Source of the DNA: Thermodesulfobacteriaceae bacterium
Lineage (GTDB): Bacteria > Desulfobacterota > Thermodesulfobacteria > Thermodesulfobacteriales > Thermodesulfatatoraceae
Assembly: GCA_015494065.1 (NCBI GenBank)
Contig: WGCA01000052.1
Location: 1 to 50,274 of the forward strand
Length of the DNA stretch: 50,274 nucleotides
Direction: 5' to 3'
Below the pieces are notes generated by a model that was given only the letters and a program-made list of their open reading frames with translations, was not told the DNA's origin and searched no databases. The position numbers and the translations under genes are program-made. Shown here in pieces: positions 8,893 through 18,162 of this stretch; within the stretch, counting starts at the first letter, position 1, and the number at the start of each line of letters is the position of its first letter.

Positions 8893-9674
8893 CAGGCCGC
8901 CTTCTTCTCGGCTTTTTCAAGGCTGGCCTTCAAGGCCTCTATCAGGCTTACCACCTTGGCCTTTTCTTCCGCCGCCTTGAGTTCGAATTTCTCGCCCCTG
9001 GCCTTGGCCTCGACCAGTTTCAGGACCGCTTCGGCGTAATGGTCAACCAGTTCTTCGGGTTTAAAGTGTTCGGTGAGGGATTCGATGAGTTTTTCGGCCA
9101 GCTCAAGGTAGCGGGGGTCGAGTTCCTCTTCCTTGATATCCACTTTGAGGTCCTCGGCCCTGATTACGTCCTGGTGGAAGTGGAGTGTGGCGGCCAGGAA
9201 TTTTCCTTCGTAAGGTTTGATGAGGAAAGGATATTCCCGCTGACGGATAATGGCCTGCCCCAAGGCCGCCTTTTTCGTTTTTTCCATGGCCTTATAAAAG
9301 ATGGCAAAGGCCTCCTTTCCCCCTTTGCCTTCAGGCATGAGGTAATGGGCGTCAGCGTAATAAATGGGGGCGATTTCCCCTTCGTCAACGAAATATTTGA
9401 CTTCAATGGTATCCGTGGAGGCCAGTTTGAGGCTGGCCAGTTCTTCGTCGGTGATCACCACGTAGGTTTCCTTATCCAGAAAATAGGCCCTTACGATTTC
9501 TTCATCGGAGAGCACTTTGTCGCAACGGGGGCAATATTTGAGGTATTTTATGCGGCTTCCGCAATCCCGGTGGATCATGTGGAAGGAGATGGCCCTTTTG
9601 ACCACTGCCGGATAAAGTTTGACCGGAATGGTCACCAGCCCGATGCGTAAAAAACCGGACCAGGTGGCTTTCAT
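8892..9674 (-). CDS. ku: Ku DNA end-binding protein
   Basis: Bacterial Ku forms a homodimeric ring on double-strand break ends and recruits LigD. The 260-residue protein opens with the family signature ATWSGFLRIGLVTIPVKLY. It carries a CGSRIKYLKYCPRC segment (Cys pair, possible zinc knuckle) and the region with SLTEHFKPEELVDHYAEAVLKLVEAKARG. A Lys/Ala/Glu-rich tail resembles the DNA- or LigD-contacting extension of longer Ku proteins. Its start overlaps the lon stop by 4 nt (ATGA), and ligD follows with a 1-nt overlap. Confidence 0.95.
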   Translation of the reverse strand: MKATWSGFLRIGLVTIPVKLYPAVVKRAISFHMIHRDCGSRIKYLKYCPRCDKVLSDEEIVRAYFLDKETYVVITDEELASLKLASTDTIEVKYFVDEGEIAPIYYADAHYLMPEGKGGKEAFAIFYKAMEKTKKAALGQAIIRQREYPFLIKPYEGKFLAATLHFHQDVIRAEDLKVDIKEEELDPRYLELAEKLIESLTEHFKPEELVDHYAEAVLKLVEAKARGEKFELKAAEEKAKVVSLIEALKASLEKAEKKAA

Positions 9675-12058
9675 TTTTTCACCCCTTTCAGGTCTTTGAG
9701 TCTTCGGACACCAAAAATGATAGGCAGGGCTTCATCCACCCGGGAGACGAAATGAAACTGTAATTTTTCCCGGGCCTCTTTAGGGACGTCGACGAGGTCC
9801 TTTTCATTTAATTTGGGAAGGATTACTTCTTTGAGTCCGGCCCTCTTGGCCGCCAAAACCTTCTCTTTTATGCCTCCTACCGGCAACACCGTTCCCCGCA
9901 GGGTAATTTCGCCGGTCATGGCCACCTCGTGGCGCACCGTCCTTTCCGTCAAGAGACTTACCAGGGCGGCCAAAATGGCGATCCCGGCGCTGGGGCCGTC
10001 TTTAGGCACGGCCCCAGAAGGGACGTGTACGTGAATGTCGATCTTTTGGAAGATATCTTCATCGATTCCCAGGTCTTTGCTCCTTGATCGGACGTAAGAA
10101 AGGGCGGCTTCTGCCGACTCTCGCATCACTTCGCCGAGTTTGCCCGTAAGGATGAGCCGGCCGCTACCTTTCATCTTGGTGGCTTCGACAAAGAGGATCT
10201 CTCCTCCCACCGGTGTCCAGGCCAGACCAATGGCCACCCCCGGCACCTTGACCCTTTCGGCCACTTCCGGCAGGAATTTAGGAGGACCCAAGTACTTTTC
10301 CACGTCCTTTACCCGGACCTTGACCGGTTCCTTCCTCCCTTCGGCAAACTCTTTGGCTACCGCCCGACAGATGGCCCCGATTTCCCTTTCCAGATTGCGC
10401 ACCCCGGCTTCCCGGGTGTAATAACGGATGATCTGCATGAGGGCCCGGTCCGTAAACTTGAGCTGTTGTTTGGTCAAGCCGTGGGCCTCAAGCTGGCGGG
10501 GTACCAGGTAACCTTTGGCGATACGTAATTTGTCTTCTTCCGTATAGCCCGGGATTTCGATGACCTCCATGCGGTCAAGGAGGGGGGCGGGAATGGTATC
10601 TAGCATATTGGCGGTAGCGATGAAGATTATTTTCGAAAGATCAAAGGGAATTTCCAGATAGTGGTCTGAGAAATTTTGGTTCTGTTCAGGATCCAGCACC
10701 TCAAGCAGGGCGGCGGCGGGGTCGCCCCGAAAGTCAGCCCCGATCTTATCTATTTCATCAAGCATAAAGACCGGGTTGTTCACCCCGACCCGTCGTAGCC
10801 CTTGGATGATGCGCCCGGGCATGGCTCCCACGTAAGTGCGCCGATGGCCCCGGATCTCCGCCTCGTCCCGCACACCACCCAAAGAGATCCGTAAAAATTT
10901 GCGCCCCAAGGCCTTGGCAATAGAGCGACCAAGAGAGGTCTTTCCCACCCCCGGGGGGCCAACAAAGCAGAGGATGGGTCCTTTCATGTCTGGCTTGAGC
11001 TTACGCACCGCCAGGTATTCCAGGATGCGTTTTTTTACCTTCTCGAGGTCATAATGATCTTCATCAAGGATCCTTTTGGCTTCCTTTAGGTCAATGCGGT
11101 CTTCGGTGCTTTCACACCAGGGGAGTTCCAGCAACCAGTCCAGATAGTTGCGGATAACGGTATATTCGGCCGAAGTGGGATGGAGCCGTGCCAGGCGGTT
11201 GAGTTCCTTTTCTGCCTCCTGTCGTACATAATCGGGGAGTTTTTTCTTGGCGAGTTTTTCCCTCAATTCCTCGACTTCCGCCTCTATGCCCTCGGCCTCC
11301 CCTAATTCTTTGCGGATGACCTTCAGTTGTTCGCGGAGATAGTACTCCCGTTGGGCCTTTTCCATCCGGCCCCGGACTTCGGCCTGGATCTTTTGCCCTA
11401 GTTCCAGGATTTCCACCTGTTTTAAAAGGAGCTGGTGGATCTTCTGGAGCCTTTCTTTGATGTCCAAAGTTTCAAGGATGTCCTGTTTTTCCTGATGAGA
11501 GACGTTAAGGTGGCTGACTATTAAGTCTGCCAACGCCCCGGGCTCGTCGATATTGAAGGCCACGGTCTTTAACTCCCCGGGCAGTTGAGGAGAGAACTCA
11601 AGCACCTTGGCGAAAAGCTGCCTGATGCTGGCCACCAGGGCCTCTACCTCAAGATCATGGGTGATATAGTCCTCCAGGACCTGGACCCGACCCACCAGGT
11701 ATGGCTCCCGCGAAATCACTTCTAAGAGCTCTATTCGCGAAACCCCCTGGATTACGACCCGGATCTGGTCCGGTTCTATCCGGGTGGCCTTTAGAATCAC
11801 CGCGGCAGTGCCTACGTCAAAAAGTTCTTTGTCCTCCGCCTTGGGTTCTTTGACCGCCACCACCGCCACCATCCGGTCTCCAGAAAGGGCATCGTCTATG
11901 AGTTTGAGGAGCCCTGGTTCGTGAACCATGAAAGGCATGACCATATGCGGAAAGAGGACCGCATCGGAGGGAATGATCGGCAATTCCTTGTATTTTTCCT
12001 TTTTTTCCGCTTCAACCGGCAACTTTTCTTGGTCTTTTAACTCTTGCGCTTCCTTCAT
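9671..12058 (-). CDS. lon: Lon ATP-dependent protease (LonA)
   Basis: Lon degrades misfolded and regulatory proteins in the cytoplasm. The 795 residues show the N-terminal substrate-binding domain (about 25-220), a coiled middle, Walker A GPPGVGKTS (367-375), a FMLDEIDKI Walker B and the protease domain with catalytic Ser690 (DGPSAG) and Lys733 (GGIKEKVLAAK). The 43-residue Ser-Lys spacing equals that of E. coli Lon. The length is normal. It heads an operon coupled to ku and ligD, an unusual setting discussed in the findings. The 236-bp upstream region is shared with a divergent LysR gene. Confidence 0.97.
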   Translation of the reverse strand: MKEAQELKDQEKLPVEAEKKEKYKELPIIPSDAVLFPHMVMPFMVHEPGLLKLIDDALSGDRMVAVVAVKEPKAEDKELFDVGTAAVILKATRIEPDQIRVVIQGVSRIELLEVISREPYLVGRVQVLEDYITHDLEVEALVASIRQLFAKVLEFSPQLPGELKTVAFNIDEPGALADLIVSHLNVSHQEKQDILETLDIKERLQKIHQLLLKQVEILELGQKIQAEVRGRMEKAQREYYLREQLKVIRKELGEAEGIEAEVEELREKLAKKKLPDYVRQEAEKELNRLARLHPTSAEYTVIRNYLDWLLELPWCESTEDRIDLKEAKRILDEDHYDLEKVKKRILEYLAVRKLKPDMKGPILCFVGPPGVGKTSLGRSIAKALGRKFLRISLGGVRDEAEIRGHRRTYVGAMPGRIIQGLRRVGVNNPVFMLDEIDKIGADFRGDPAAALLEVLDPEQNQNFSDHYLEIPFDLSKIIFIATANMLDTIPAPLLDRMEVIEIPGYTEEDKLRIAKGYLVPRQLEAHGLTKQQLKFTDRALMQIIRYYTREAGVRNLEREIGAICRAVAKEFAEGRKEPVKVRVKDVEKYLGPPKFLPEVAERVKVPGVAIGLAWTPVGGEILFVEATKMKGSGRLILTGKLGEVMRESAEAALSYVRSRSKDLGIDEDIFQKIDIHVHVPSGAVPKDGPSAGIAILAALVSLLTERTVRHEVAMTGEITLRGTVLPVGGIKEKVLAAKRAGLKEVILPKLNEKDLVDVPKEAREKLQFHFVSRVDEALPIIFGVRRLKDLKGVKK

Positions 12059-12150
12059 AGCTCAGACCACCCCTTTGCGAAATCATCCAACCTAAAGGGA
12101 AGTTAAACATTCCCTTGCTGAAAGCAAAGGTCACTTTCCATTGTCAACAT

Positions 12151-12210
12151 TTGTAACATTTTAGCAACAATCAGTTTTATTTTGTAACGCTTTAGTAACA
12201 TTCAATTTTG
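12151..12210. promoter_or_regulatory. Two imperfect 30-bp tandem repeats in the lon / lysR-type intergenic region
   Basis: TTGTAACATTTTAGCAACAA at 12151 recurs as TTGTAACGCTTTAGTAACAT at 12182, and both continue into TCA-x-TTTT. The period is 31 bp, about three helical turns. A related inverted element (AATGTTATCAAA) is at 12219-12230, and a partial copy (TTGTCAACAT) is at 12141. Spaced repeats on one DNA face between divergent genes suggest a regulator site, plausibly for the LysR protein encoded alongside. This is inference. Confidence 0.5.
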
Positions 12211-12238
12211 CTGAACAAAATGTTATCAAAAATTTTGA

Positions 12239-12266
12239 TTGATTTCAAAGAAAATCTTCATATAAT
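12239..12266 (+). promoter_or_regulatory. Predicted sigma-70 promoter of the LysR-type gene
   Basis: TTGATT at 12239-12244 and a perfect TATAAT at 12261-12266 are separated by 16 bp. The ribosome site AGGAGGTG (12281-12288) and the ATG at 12295 follow. The -10 box is convincing; the -35 box is weaker and overlaps other TTGAT-like sequence. Confidence 0.55.
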
Positions 12267-12294
12267 TTAAAAAAAGCGGGAGGAGGTGAAATAG

Positions 12295-13266
12295 ATGGCT
12301 TTAACCCTGCGTCAATTGGAAATTTTTTTAGCGGTGGCCGAAACCGGTCACGTAACCACCGCGGCCAAGAAGGTCTTTTTGACCCAGTCGGCGGTGAGTA
12401 TGGCCATTTCGGAGATGGAAAACATTTTAAATGGGCCGCTTTTTGACCGGCAGGGTAAAAAACTGGTACTCAATGATCGGGGCCGTTTCCTGTTACCTCA
12501 CGCCCGGGAGATCGTAAATAAAGTACGTAATATCGAACTCTTGCTCTCTGAACCTGAAGGCGAACTGGTAGGTCATCTTTACGTAGGGGCCAGTTCTACC
12601 ATTGGGAATTACGTTTTGCCCTACGTGATAAGTGCTTTTACCCAACAGCACCCCAAGGTATACATTAATTTGATCGTAGGCAATAGCCGTCAAATAGAAC
12701 AGCAGGTGGAAGAGGGGGCCCTGGACCTCGGTTTTATCGAGGGCTTGGTTCATAGCAACAAGATCGAATCCAAGCCCTGGCTCACTGATCGTCTAAATAT
12801 TATCGCTAGTCCTGATCACCCCTTGGCAGAAAAGAAAGATCTTACGGTGGAAGACCTTGCAGAAGCCCGCTGGATCATCAGAGAAGAAGGTTCGGGTACG
12901 GCGGAAATTTTTAAGAACGCCATCTCCAAATATCTTTCTAACTTCGAAGTTTTTCTGGAACTCGGCCACACCGAGGCCATCAAAAAGGCGGTAGAAGCTG
13001 GTATGGGGCTAAGTTGCCTTTCCGCCCTCACCATTTGTCGCGAAGTAGAAAACGGGTGGTTAAAGATATTACACGTCCCGGGGTTAGATATCACGAGACA
13101 GCTCCTTATCATCCTACGCAAAGACAAGTTAAAGACCAACCTCTTGCGGGAATTCCTTTCCTTTTGTGATTTTATCAAAAATTGTTGCACGGCTTCTGAA
13201 ATCTGTCTCACCTCCCCGTACAAACTCTTAGAACTCCTCGAATATCACCAGGAACTGCGGGTTTAA
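12295..13266 (+). CDS. LysR-family transcriptional regulator
   Basis: The 323-residue protein has an N-terminal winged helix-turn-helix (LRQLEIFLAVAETGHVTTAAKK, then LTQSAVSMAISEMEN) and a LysR substrate-binding domain from about 90 to 300. Such proteins bind DNA as tetramers and respond to a small ligand. The effector cannot be read from sequence. CysB/CbbR-like residues are not diagnostic, and the closest overall feel is CbbR/YwbI-type. It is transcribed toward an outer-membrane protein and trpB2 and divergently from lon; repeats upstream may be its operator. The ATG is well supported by AGGAGGTG. Confidence 0.93.
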   Translation: MALTLRQLEIFLAVAETGHVTTAAKKVFLTQSAVSMAISEMENILNGPLFDRQGKKLVLNDRGRFLLPHAREIVNKVRNIELLLSEPEGELVGHLYVGASSTIGNYVLPYVISAFTQQHPKVYINLIVGNSRQIEQQVEEGALDLGFIEGLVHSNKIESKPWLTDRLNIIASPDHPLAEKKDLTVEDLAEARWIIREEGSGTAEIFKNAISKYLSNFEVFLELGHTEAIKKAVEAGMGLSCLSALTICREVENGWLKILHVPGLDITRQLLIILRKDKLKTNLLREFLSFCDFIKNCCTASEICLTSPYKLLELLEYHQELRV

Positions 13267-13322
13267 GCTTGAAATTTTAGGATCCTTCCGCTAAGAGGAG
13301 AAAAACTATCCGGGAGGACGAG

Positions 13323-14288
13323 ATGAGGCTCCTCTTAGCGACCCTTCTGTTCTTATCTTTCTTGGGCGGGAACGTACTGGCCGGAGGTGGTAAGGCCTAT
13401 CCCTTGGGCGCGGAAGGATTCCTGGTGGGGGCGGCACCTCCCCCGGGACTGACCGTCCTCAATTACGCCTATTATTACAGCGCGGACGAACTCAAAGACA
13501 CCAGCGGAGACGAAGTACCCATCTTTGACGACGTTACCGTCTGGGCCGAGGTCTTACGCTTTATCTATTTCACCAAGAAAAAGCTTTTCGGAGGCTATTA
13601 CGGACAACACTTTTTCTTGCTAGCAGTCAACGTGGATCTCGATTTTAAGGTTCCCGTAGGGCCTAAGGCCCAAAAGAGTTACGACGATTTTGATGTCCCT
13701 TACCTTATCTATTCCCCTTTTCTCCTGGCCTGGCATTTAAAAGGTGGGAAATTCCACGTCGTCCTTGACATCGCAGACATTTATATCCCCCTTTCCAACG
13801 AAGACGATGACAATCTTGCCAGTGTGGGGCGCAATTTCTGGACCTTTGAGCCTGTTTTGGCCCTGACTTATTTTTTCACCCCCCGTTGGGCCGCTTCCTT
13901 AAAGCTCATGTACGACTTCAATACCAAACAGGACGATTATCCTACCCCGATGGGGGTTACCATTGACCGTACTCCGGGGCAGGAATTCCATTTTGACTGG
14001 TGTATCTCTTATGCCTTAAGACCCAATTTGAGGATAGGGCTTAGTGGTTACTACTACCGCCAGGTCAAAAATGACGATTTTGATTTCGATGATTTTTCCG
14101 GCCCTCTCGCCCTGCGGGCCGCCCTGGAAGACCTTGAGGACAACCAAGGCCTGGTCTGGGCCATAGGGCCGGGGCTTTGGTATCAAAACCAGAAACTTTT
14201 TATCTCCGTAAGGACCCAGTTCGAATTTGGCGCTGAAGAGATGACGGAAGGACAAAACGTATGGTTTAAAATAGGCTACGTCTTTTAA
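13323..14288 (+). CDS. Outer-membrane beta-barrel protein, MetA-pathway-of-phenol-degradation type
   Basis: The 321-residue protein has a signal peptide MRLLLATLLFLSFLGGNVLA with cleavage before GGG. The mature part alternates aromatic/aliphatic and polar residues in about 12 amphipathic strands and ends in a C-terminal aromatic (KIGYVF), the usual Bam signal for outer-membrane insertion. The start PLGAEGFLVGAAPPPGLTVLNYAYYY resembles the phenol_MetA_deg/SphA family of outer-membrane transport proteins. The substrate is unknown. GGGAGGACGAG precedes ATG. It sits between a LysR regulator and trpB2, so uptake or export of an aromatic compound is a guess only. Confidence 0.75.
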   Translation: MRLLLATLLFLSFLGGNVLAGGGKAYPLGAEGFLVGAAPPPGLTVLNYAYYYSADELKDTSGDEVPIFDDVTVWAEVLRFIYFTKKKLFGGYYGQHFFLLAVNVDLDFKVPVGPKAQKSYDDFDVPYLIYSPFLLAWHLKGGKFHVVLDIADIYIPLSNEDDDNLASVGRNFWTFEPVLALTYFFTPRWAASLKLMYDFNTKQDDYPTPMGVTIDRTPGQEFHFDWCISYALRPNLRIGLSGYYYRQVKNDDFDFDDFSGPLALRAALEDLEDNQGLVWAIGPGLWYQNQKLFISVRTQFEFGAEEMTEGQNVWFKIGYVF

Positions 14289-14318
14289 GAAAAAATCCGC
14301 AAATTCAAGGAGCACAAA

Positions 14319-15692
14319 ATGGAGCACAAGATCACCTTGTCTGAAAAGGACCTGCCTGAGGCCTGGTACAACATCATTCCCCGTTTACCCAAACCACCGG
14401 CTCCACCCCTTAACCCTCGCACCGGGGAGCCGGTAAAACCGGAGGAATTGAGGGCCATCTTTCCCGAAAGTCTTATTGAACAGGAAATGAGCCCCGAGCC
14501 CTGGATCGAAATCCCCGAGCCGGTGCGGGAGGTTTATAAACTGTGGCGGCCTACGCCGCTTCACCGGGCCCGGAATCTAGAAAAAGCGCTGGGTACGCCG
14601 GCCCGCATCTATTTTAAGAACGAAAGTGTGAGCCCTCCGGGCAGCCATAAACCCAATACCGCTGTCGCCCAGGCTTACTATAATAAACAGGCCGGTATTA
14701 AGCGCCTGGCTACCGAGACCGGAGCCGGGCAGTGGGGCAGCGCCTTGGCCTTTGCCTGCCGGCTCTTTGACTTGGCGTGTACGGTCTACATGGTGAAGGT
14801 TTCCTTTGAACAAAAACCTTTTCGCAAAAGCCTTATGCATATCTGGGGGGCTGAGGTTTACCCTTCCCCTACGGAGCGGACCGAGGCGGGGCGGCGTATC
14901 TTGGCCCAGAACCCGCATTCCACGGGGAGCCTGGGCATTGCCATCTCTGAAGCGGTAGAGGATGCCGCCACCCACGAAGACACCAACTATTCCCTGGGAA
15001 GCGTGCTAAACCACGTGCTCTTGCACCAGACGGTCATAGGGCTTGAAGCCCAGAAACAGCTGGCGCTGGTGGAGGAAAAGCCAGACGTCTTAATCGGTTG
15101 TGTTGGAGGAGGGAGCAATTTCGCCGGGTTTGCCTTCCCCTTTATCGGAGACATCCTAGAAGGAAAGTTAGAGGCCGAGGTGATCGCGGTGGAGCCGGCC
15201 AGTTGTCCCACCCTCACCAAGGGTATTTACACTTATGATTTTGGGGACACCGCGGGTCTTACCCCCCTTCTGCTTATGCACACCCTGGGTCATTCCTTTG
15301 AGCCCCCTGCCATTCATGCAGGAGGATTGCGTTACCACGGAGACGCCCCCCTAGTGTGTCAGCTGGTAAAGGAAGGGGTCATAAAACCGCGGGCCTATCC
15401 GCAAAACCCCTGTTTTGAGGCAGCCTTGCTTTTTGCCCGCACTGAAGGCATCATCCCAGCCCCAGAGACCAGCCACGCCATCCGGGCGGCCATCGATGAG
15501 GCCTTGCGCTGTAAGGAGACCGGGGAAGAGAAGGTGATAGTCTTTAATTTTAGCGGACACGGCCACTTTGATCTCGCCGCTTACGATTCTTATCTCGCGG
15601 GAGAGCTGGAAGATTACGAATATCCGGAGGAAAAGATAAAAGAGGCGTTGAAAGAGCTGGAACATTTCCCCAAATTTCCTACGGGTCTTTAA
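14319..15692 (+). CDS. trpB: TrpB2-type tryptophan synthase beta chain
   Basis: This PLP enzyme joins indole and L-serine to make tryptophan. The 457 residues include the long N-terminal extension ([20 protein letters not shown]...) that marks TrpB2 and separates it from the roughly 400-residue TrpB1. The PLP lysine is K111 in [20 protein letters not shown] (131-140) holds the catalytic Glu, and [12 protein letters not shown] binds PLP phosphate. No trpA lies nearby, consistent with TrpB2 often acting without TrpA, for example in indole salvage. Alternative beta-elimination or O-phosphoserine roles have been proposed for the group. The ATG follows AAGGAG, 30 nt after the outer-membrane gene. 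Confidence 0.93.
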   Translation: MEHKITLSEKDLPEAWYNIIPRLPKPPAPPLNPRTGEPVKPEELRAIFPESLIEQEMSPEPWIEIPEPVREVYKLWRPTPLHRARNLEKALGTPARIYFKNESVSPPGSHKPNTAVAQAYYNKQAGIKRLATETGAGQWGSALAFACRLFDLACTVYMVKVSFEQKPFRKSLMHIWGAEVYPSPTERTEAGRRILAQNPHSTGSLGIAISEAVEDAATHEDTNYSLGSVLNHVLLHQTVIGLEAQKQLALVEEKPDVLIGCVGGGSNFAGFAFPFIGDILEGKLEAEVIAVEPASCPTLTKGIYTYDFGDTAGLTPLLLMHTLGHSFEPPAIHAGGLRYHGDAPLVCQLVKEGVIKPRAYPQNPCFEAALLFARTEGIIPAPETSHAIRAAIDEALRCKETGEEKVIVFNFSGHGHFDLAAYDSYLAGELEDYEYPEEKIKEALKELEHFPKFPTGL

Positions 15693-15696
15693 GGGG

Positions 15697-15717
15697 CGGG
15701 GCCCTTTTACGGCCCCG
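15697..15717 (+). terminator. Probable intrinsic terminator after trpB2
   Basis: CGGGGCC and GGCCCCG form a 7-bp GC stem around CTTTTAC. A T-rich stretch (TGATATATTTATTTT) follows. It begins 5 nt after the trpB2 stop. The recG start lies 15 nt downstream, so partial read-through is possible. Confidence 0.65.
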
Positions 15718-15732
15718 TGATATATTTATTTT

Positions 15733-18153
15733 GTGGAGAAGGCCAAGGAGAAGGAAGAAAAACTGGCGCCCCTATTAAGACCCCTTCGTTTTGCCAGCCG
15801 GCGTGATTTTTCCAATTTGGCCAAAATAAAGGGGCTTGAGACGGCGCTTAAAAGCGCTTTAGACGAGGTCTCCTCCGGGCTTCCCCCAGAGCTTGCCCCG
15901 GAGCTGCAAAAAAAGATTGACGGGCTTGACGCCTTACCGCTCCCGCAAAAGAAGGAAAGAATAAAAGAAATTTTGGCCCTCCTGGAAGGAGAAAACCGGC
16001 CCCTTACTCTGAATTTTAAAGAAACAACCCTTGATCCTGAGACTTACCGACGGCTACGCCGGGAACTTCAAAAACCAGTGCAATATCTTAAAGGGGTAGG
16101 GCCCAAAATAGCCGCCAAACTGGCCCAACGCGAGGTCAAGACCGTAGAGGATCTGCTCTTCTTTTTGCCCAGGGCTTACGAAGACCGTCGGCAAATTAAA
16201 GAGATCCGGGCGGTTAGAGTGGGGGAACACGCGGTGGTACAGGGGGAGATCGTCCTGGCCGGGCCGGTCAAATTTAAAAGGCGGCGGGTCTTTGAAGTGG
16301 TGCTTTCAGACGGTACGGGTCTGCTCGCGGCCAAGTGGTTTCACTTCAATGAAAGGCAATTCCGGGAAAGGTTTAAGCCCGGCCAGAAAGTATTTCTGGC
16401 CGGTGAAGTCTCCCTCTTTGCCGGGCGTAAGGAAATGGTTCATCCGGAAGTGGCCTTCCCCGGGGAAGAGACCCTTTCTCTGCATATAGGTCGTCTTCTG
16501 CCCGTCTATCCGGCGGTAGAGGGCCTTTCGCAGAAGGTTATCCGGCGCATAATGGATCAGGCCGTAAGGGATTACGCGGACAAACTAGTAAGTGCTATCC
16601 CGGCCCGGATCTTAAAAAAGAGGGGGCTTCTTCCCTTATCGCTTGCCATTAAAGGGGTGCACTTCCCTTCCCAGGAGGACGATTTACAGGCCTTAAACAC
16701 CGAAAGGAGCGTTTACCACAAGAGTCTTGCCTTTGACGAGTTTTTTTACCTGGAGCTGGCCCTGGCCCTCAGAAAATCAAGACTGGCCCGGGCCCCAGGG
16801 ATCAGTTTTAAGACCGAAAGCCCAAAGGTGGCCAAATTTCTGGCCGCCTTACCTTTCCGGTTGACTAGGGCCCAGGAGCGGGCCTTGGTGGAGATAAAGG
16901 AAGATATGGCCAAACCCTACCCCATGAACCGTCTCCTGCAGGGGGACGTGGGCTGTGGCAAGACGGTGGTGGCCTTTTTGGCGGCTTTGATCGCCATCGA
17001 TAACCACTATCAGGTGGCCTTTATGGCCCCTACCGAGATCCTGGCGGAACAGCACTACCTCAATTTTCGGCGTTACGCCCACCTGATCGGGGTGGAGATC
17101 GCCCTTCTTACCGGGGGGCGTTCGGCCCGGGAAAAGAAGCAGATCTACGAAGGGCTTAGGGCCGGGCACATCCACTTTGTGATAGGGACCCACGCGCTTT
17201 TCCAGGAAGCCGTTTCCTTTAAGAAATTAGGGCTGGTTATCATTGACGAACAGCACCGTTTTGGGGTCCTGCAACGGGCGGCGTTGAAGGAAAAGGCCAA
17301 AGGCCTTGAGCCAGACACCCTAGTCATGACCGCTACCCCCATTCCCCGCACCTTGGCCATGACGGTCTACGGAGACCTTGACGTTTCTATCATTGACGAA
17401 ATGCCAGCCGGGCGCAAACCCGTAAAGACCTATCTTTTCAGCGCCAAGGAACGGGCCAAGGTCTACGCCTCGGTGCGTCAGGAACTGCGGCAGGGGAACC
17501 GGGCCTATATCGTTTTCCCGCTGGTGGAGGAGTCGGAAAAGTCCGATCTTTTGGCCGCTACCACCATGGCCGAATACTTGCAAAAAGAAGTCTTTAAGGA
17601 ATACCGGGTGGGTCTTCTGCACGGCAAAATGAAGCCTGCGGAAAAGGAAAAAATTATGAGGGCCTTCAAGGAGGGAGAGTACCAGCTGCTGGTGGCCACC
17701 ACGGTGATAGAAGTGGGGGTAGATGTGCCGGAAGCCACCGTCATGGTGATCGAGCACGCGGAAAGATTTGGTCTTTCACAATTACACCAGTTACGAGGCC
17801 GGGTGGGCCGGGGCGACAAGGCCTCTTATTGCTTGCTGGTGGCCCATAAACTCAAACCAGGCACCGAAGCGTGGCGTCGGCTTAAGATCCTTTGTGAGAC
17901 CCAGGACGGCTTCCGGATCGCGGAGGAGGACATGAAGATCCGTGGGCCAGGTGAACTTCTGGGGGTAAAACAGTCCGGGTATTTTTCCCTGAGGCGGGCG
18001 GACCTTATCCGGGACTACGATATGCTGGTGGCGGCGCGTCAGGAAGCCTTCGCCCTGCTTACCGAGGACCCGGAGCTCGAAAAACACCCCCTCTTAAAAG
18101 AAATACTCTTTGAACGCTGGCAGGAACGCCTCAAACTTTCGGAAGTAGCCTAG
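15733..18153 (+). CDS. recG: ATP-dependent DNA helicase RecG
   Basis: RecG remodels stalled replication forks and branched DNA. The 806-residue protein has an N-terminal extension of about 100 residues, common in thermophile and deep-branching RecGs. A helix-hairpin entry (KPVQYLKGVGPKIAAKL) and the OB-fold wedge domain follow, then Walker A GDVGCGKT (about 404-411), a DEQH box (about 504), TATPIPRTLAMT, and the motif VI region QLHQLRGRVGRG near the end. The GTG at 15733 is the first usable codon after an in-frame TGA at 15718, and no good ribosome site precedes it, so the exact start is uncertain. It is separated from trpB2 by a terminator-like hairpin. Confidence 0.96.
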   Translation: MEKAKEKEEKLAPLLRPLRFASRRDFSNLAKIKGLETALKSALDEVSSGLPPELAPELQKKIDGLDALPLPQKKERIKEILALLEGENRPLTLNFKETTLDPETYRRLRRELQKPVQYLKGVGPKIAAKLAQREVKTVEDLLFFLPRAYEDRRQIKEIRAVRVGEHAVVQGEIVLAGPVKFKRRRVFEVVLSDGTGLLAAKWFHFNERQFRERFKPGQKVFLAGEVSLFAGRKEMVHPEVAFPGEETLSLHIGRLLPVYPAVEGLSQKVIRRIMDQAVRDYADKLVSAIPARILKKRGLLPLSLAIKGVHFPSQEDDLQALNTERSVYHKSLAFDEFFYLELALALRKSRLARAPGISFKTESPKVAKFLAALPFRLTRAQERALVEIKEDMAKPYPMNRLLQGDVGCGKTVVAFLAALIAIDNHYQVAFMAPTEILAEQHYLNFRRYAHLIGVEIALLTGGRSAREKKQIYEGLRAGHIHFVIGTHALFQEAVSFKKLGLVIIDEQHRFGVLQRAALKEKAKGLEPDTLVMTATPIPRTLAMTVYGDLDVSIIDEMPAGRKPVKTYLFSAKERAKVYASVRQELRQGNRAYIVFPLVEESEKSDLLAATTMAEYLQKEVFKEYRVGLLHGKMKPAEKEKIMRAFKEGEYQLLVATTVIEVGVDVPEATVMVIEHAERFGLSQLHQLRGRVGRGDKASYCLLVAHKLKPGTEAWRRLKILCETQDGFRIAEEDMKIRGPGELLGVKQSGYFSLRRADLIRDYDMLVAARQEAFALLTEDPELEKHPLLKEILFERWQERLKLSEVA

Positions 18154-18162
18154 GAGGGAGAA

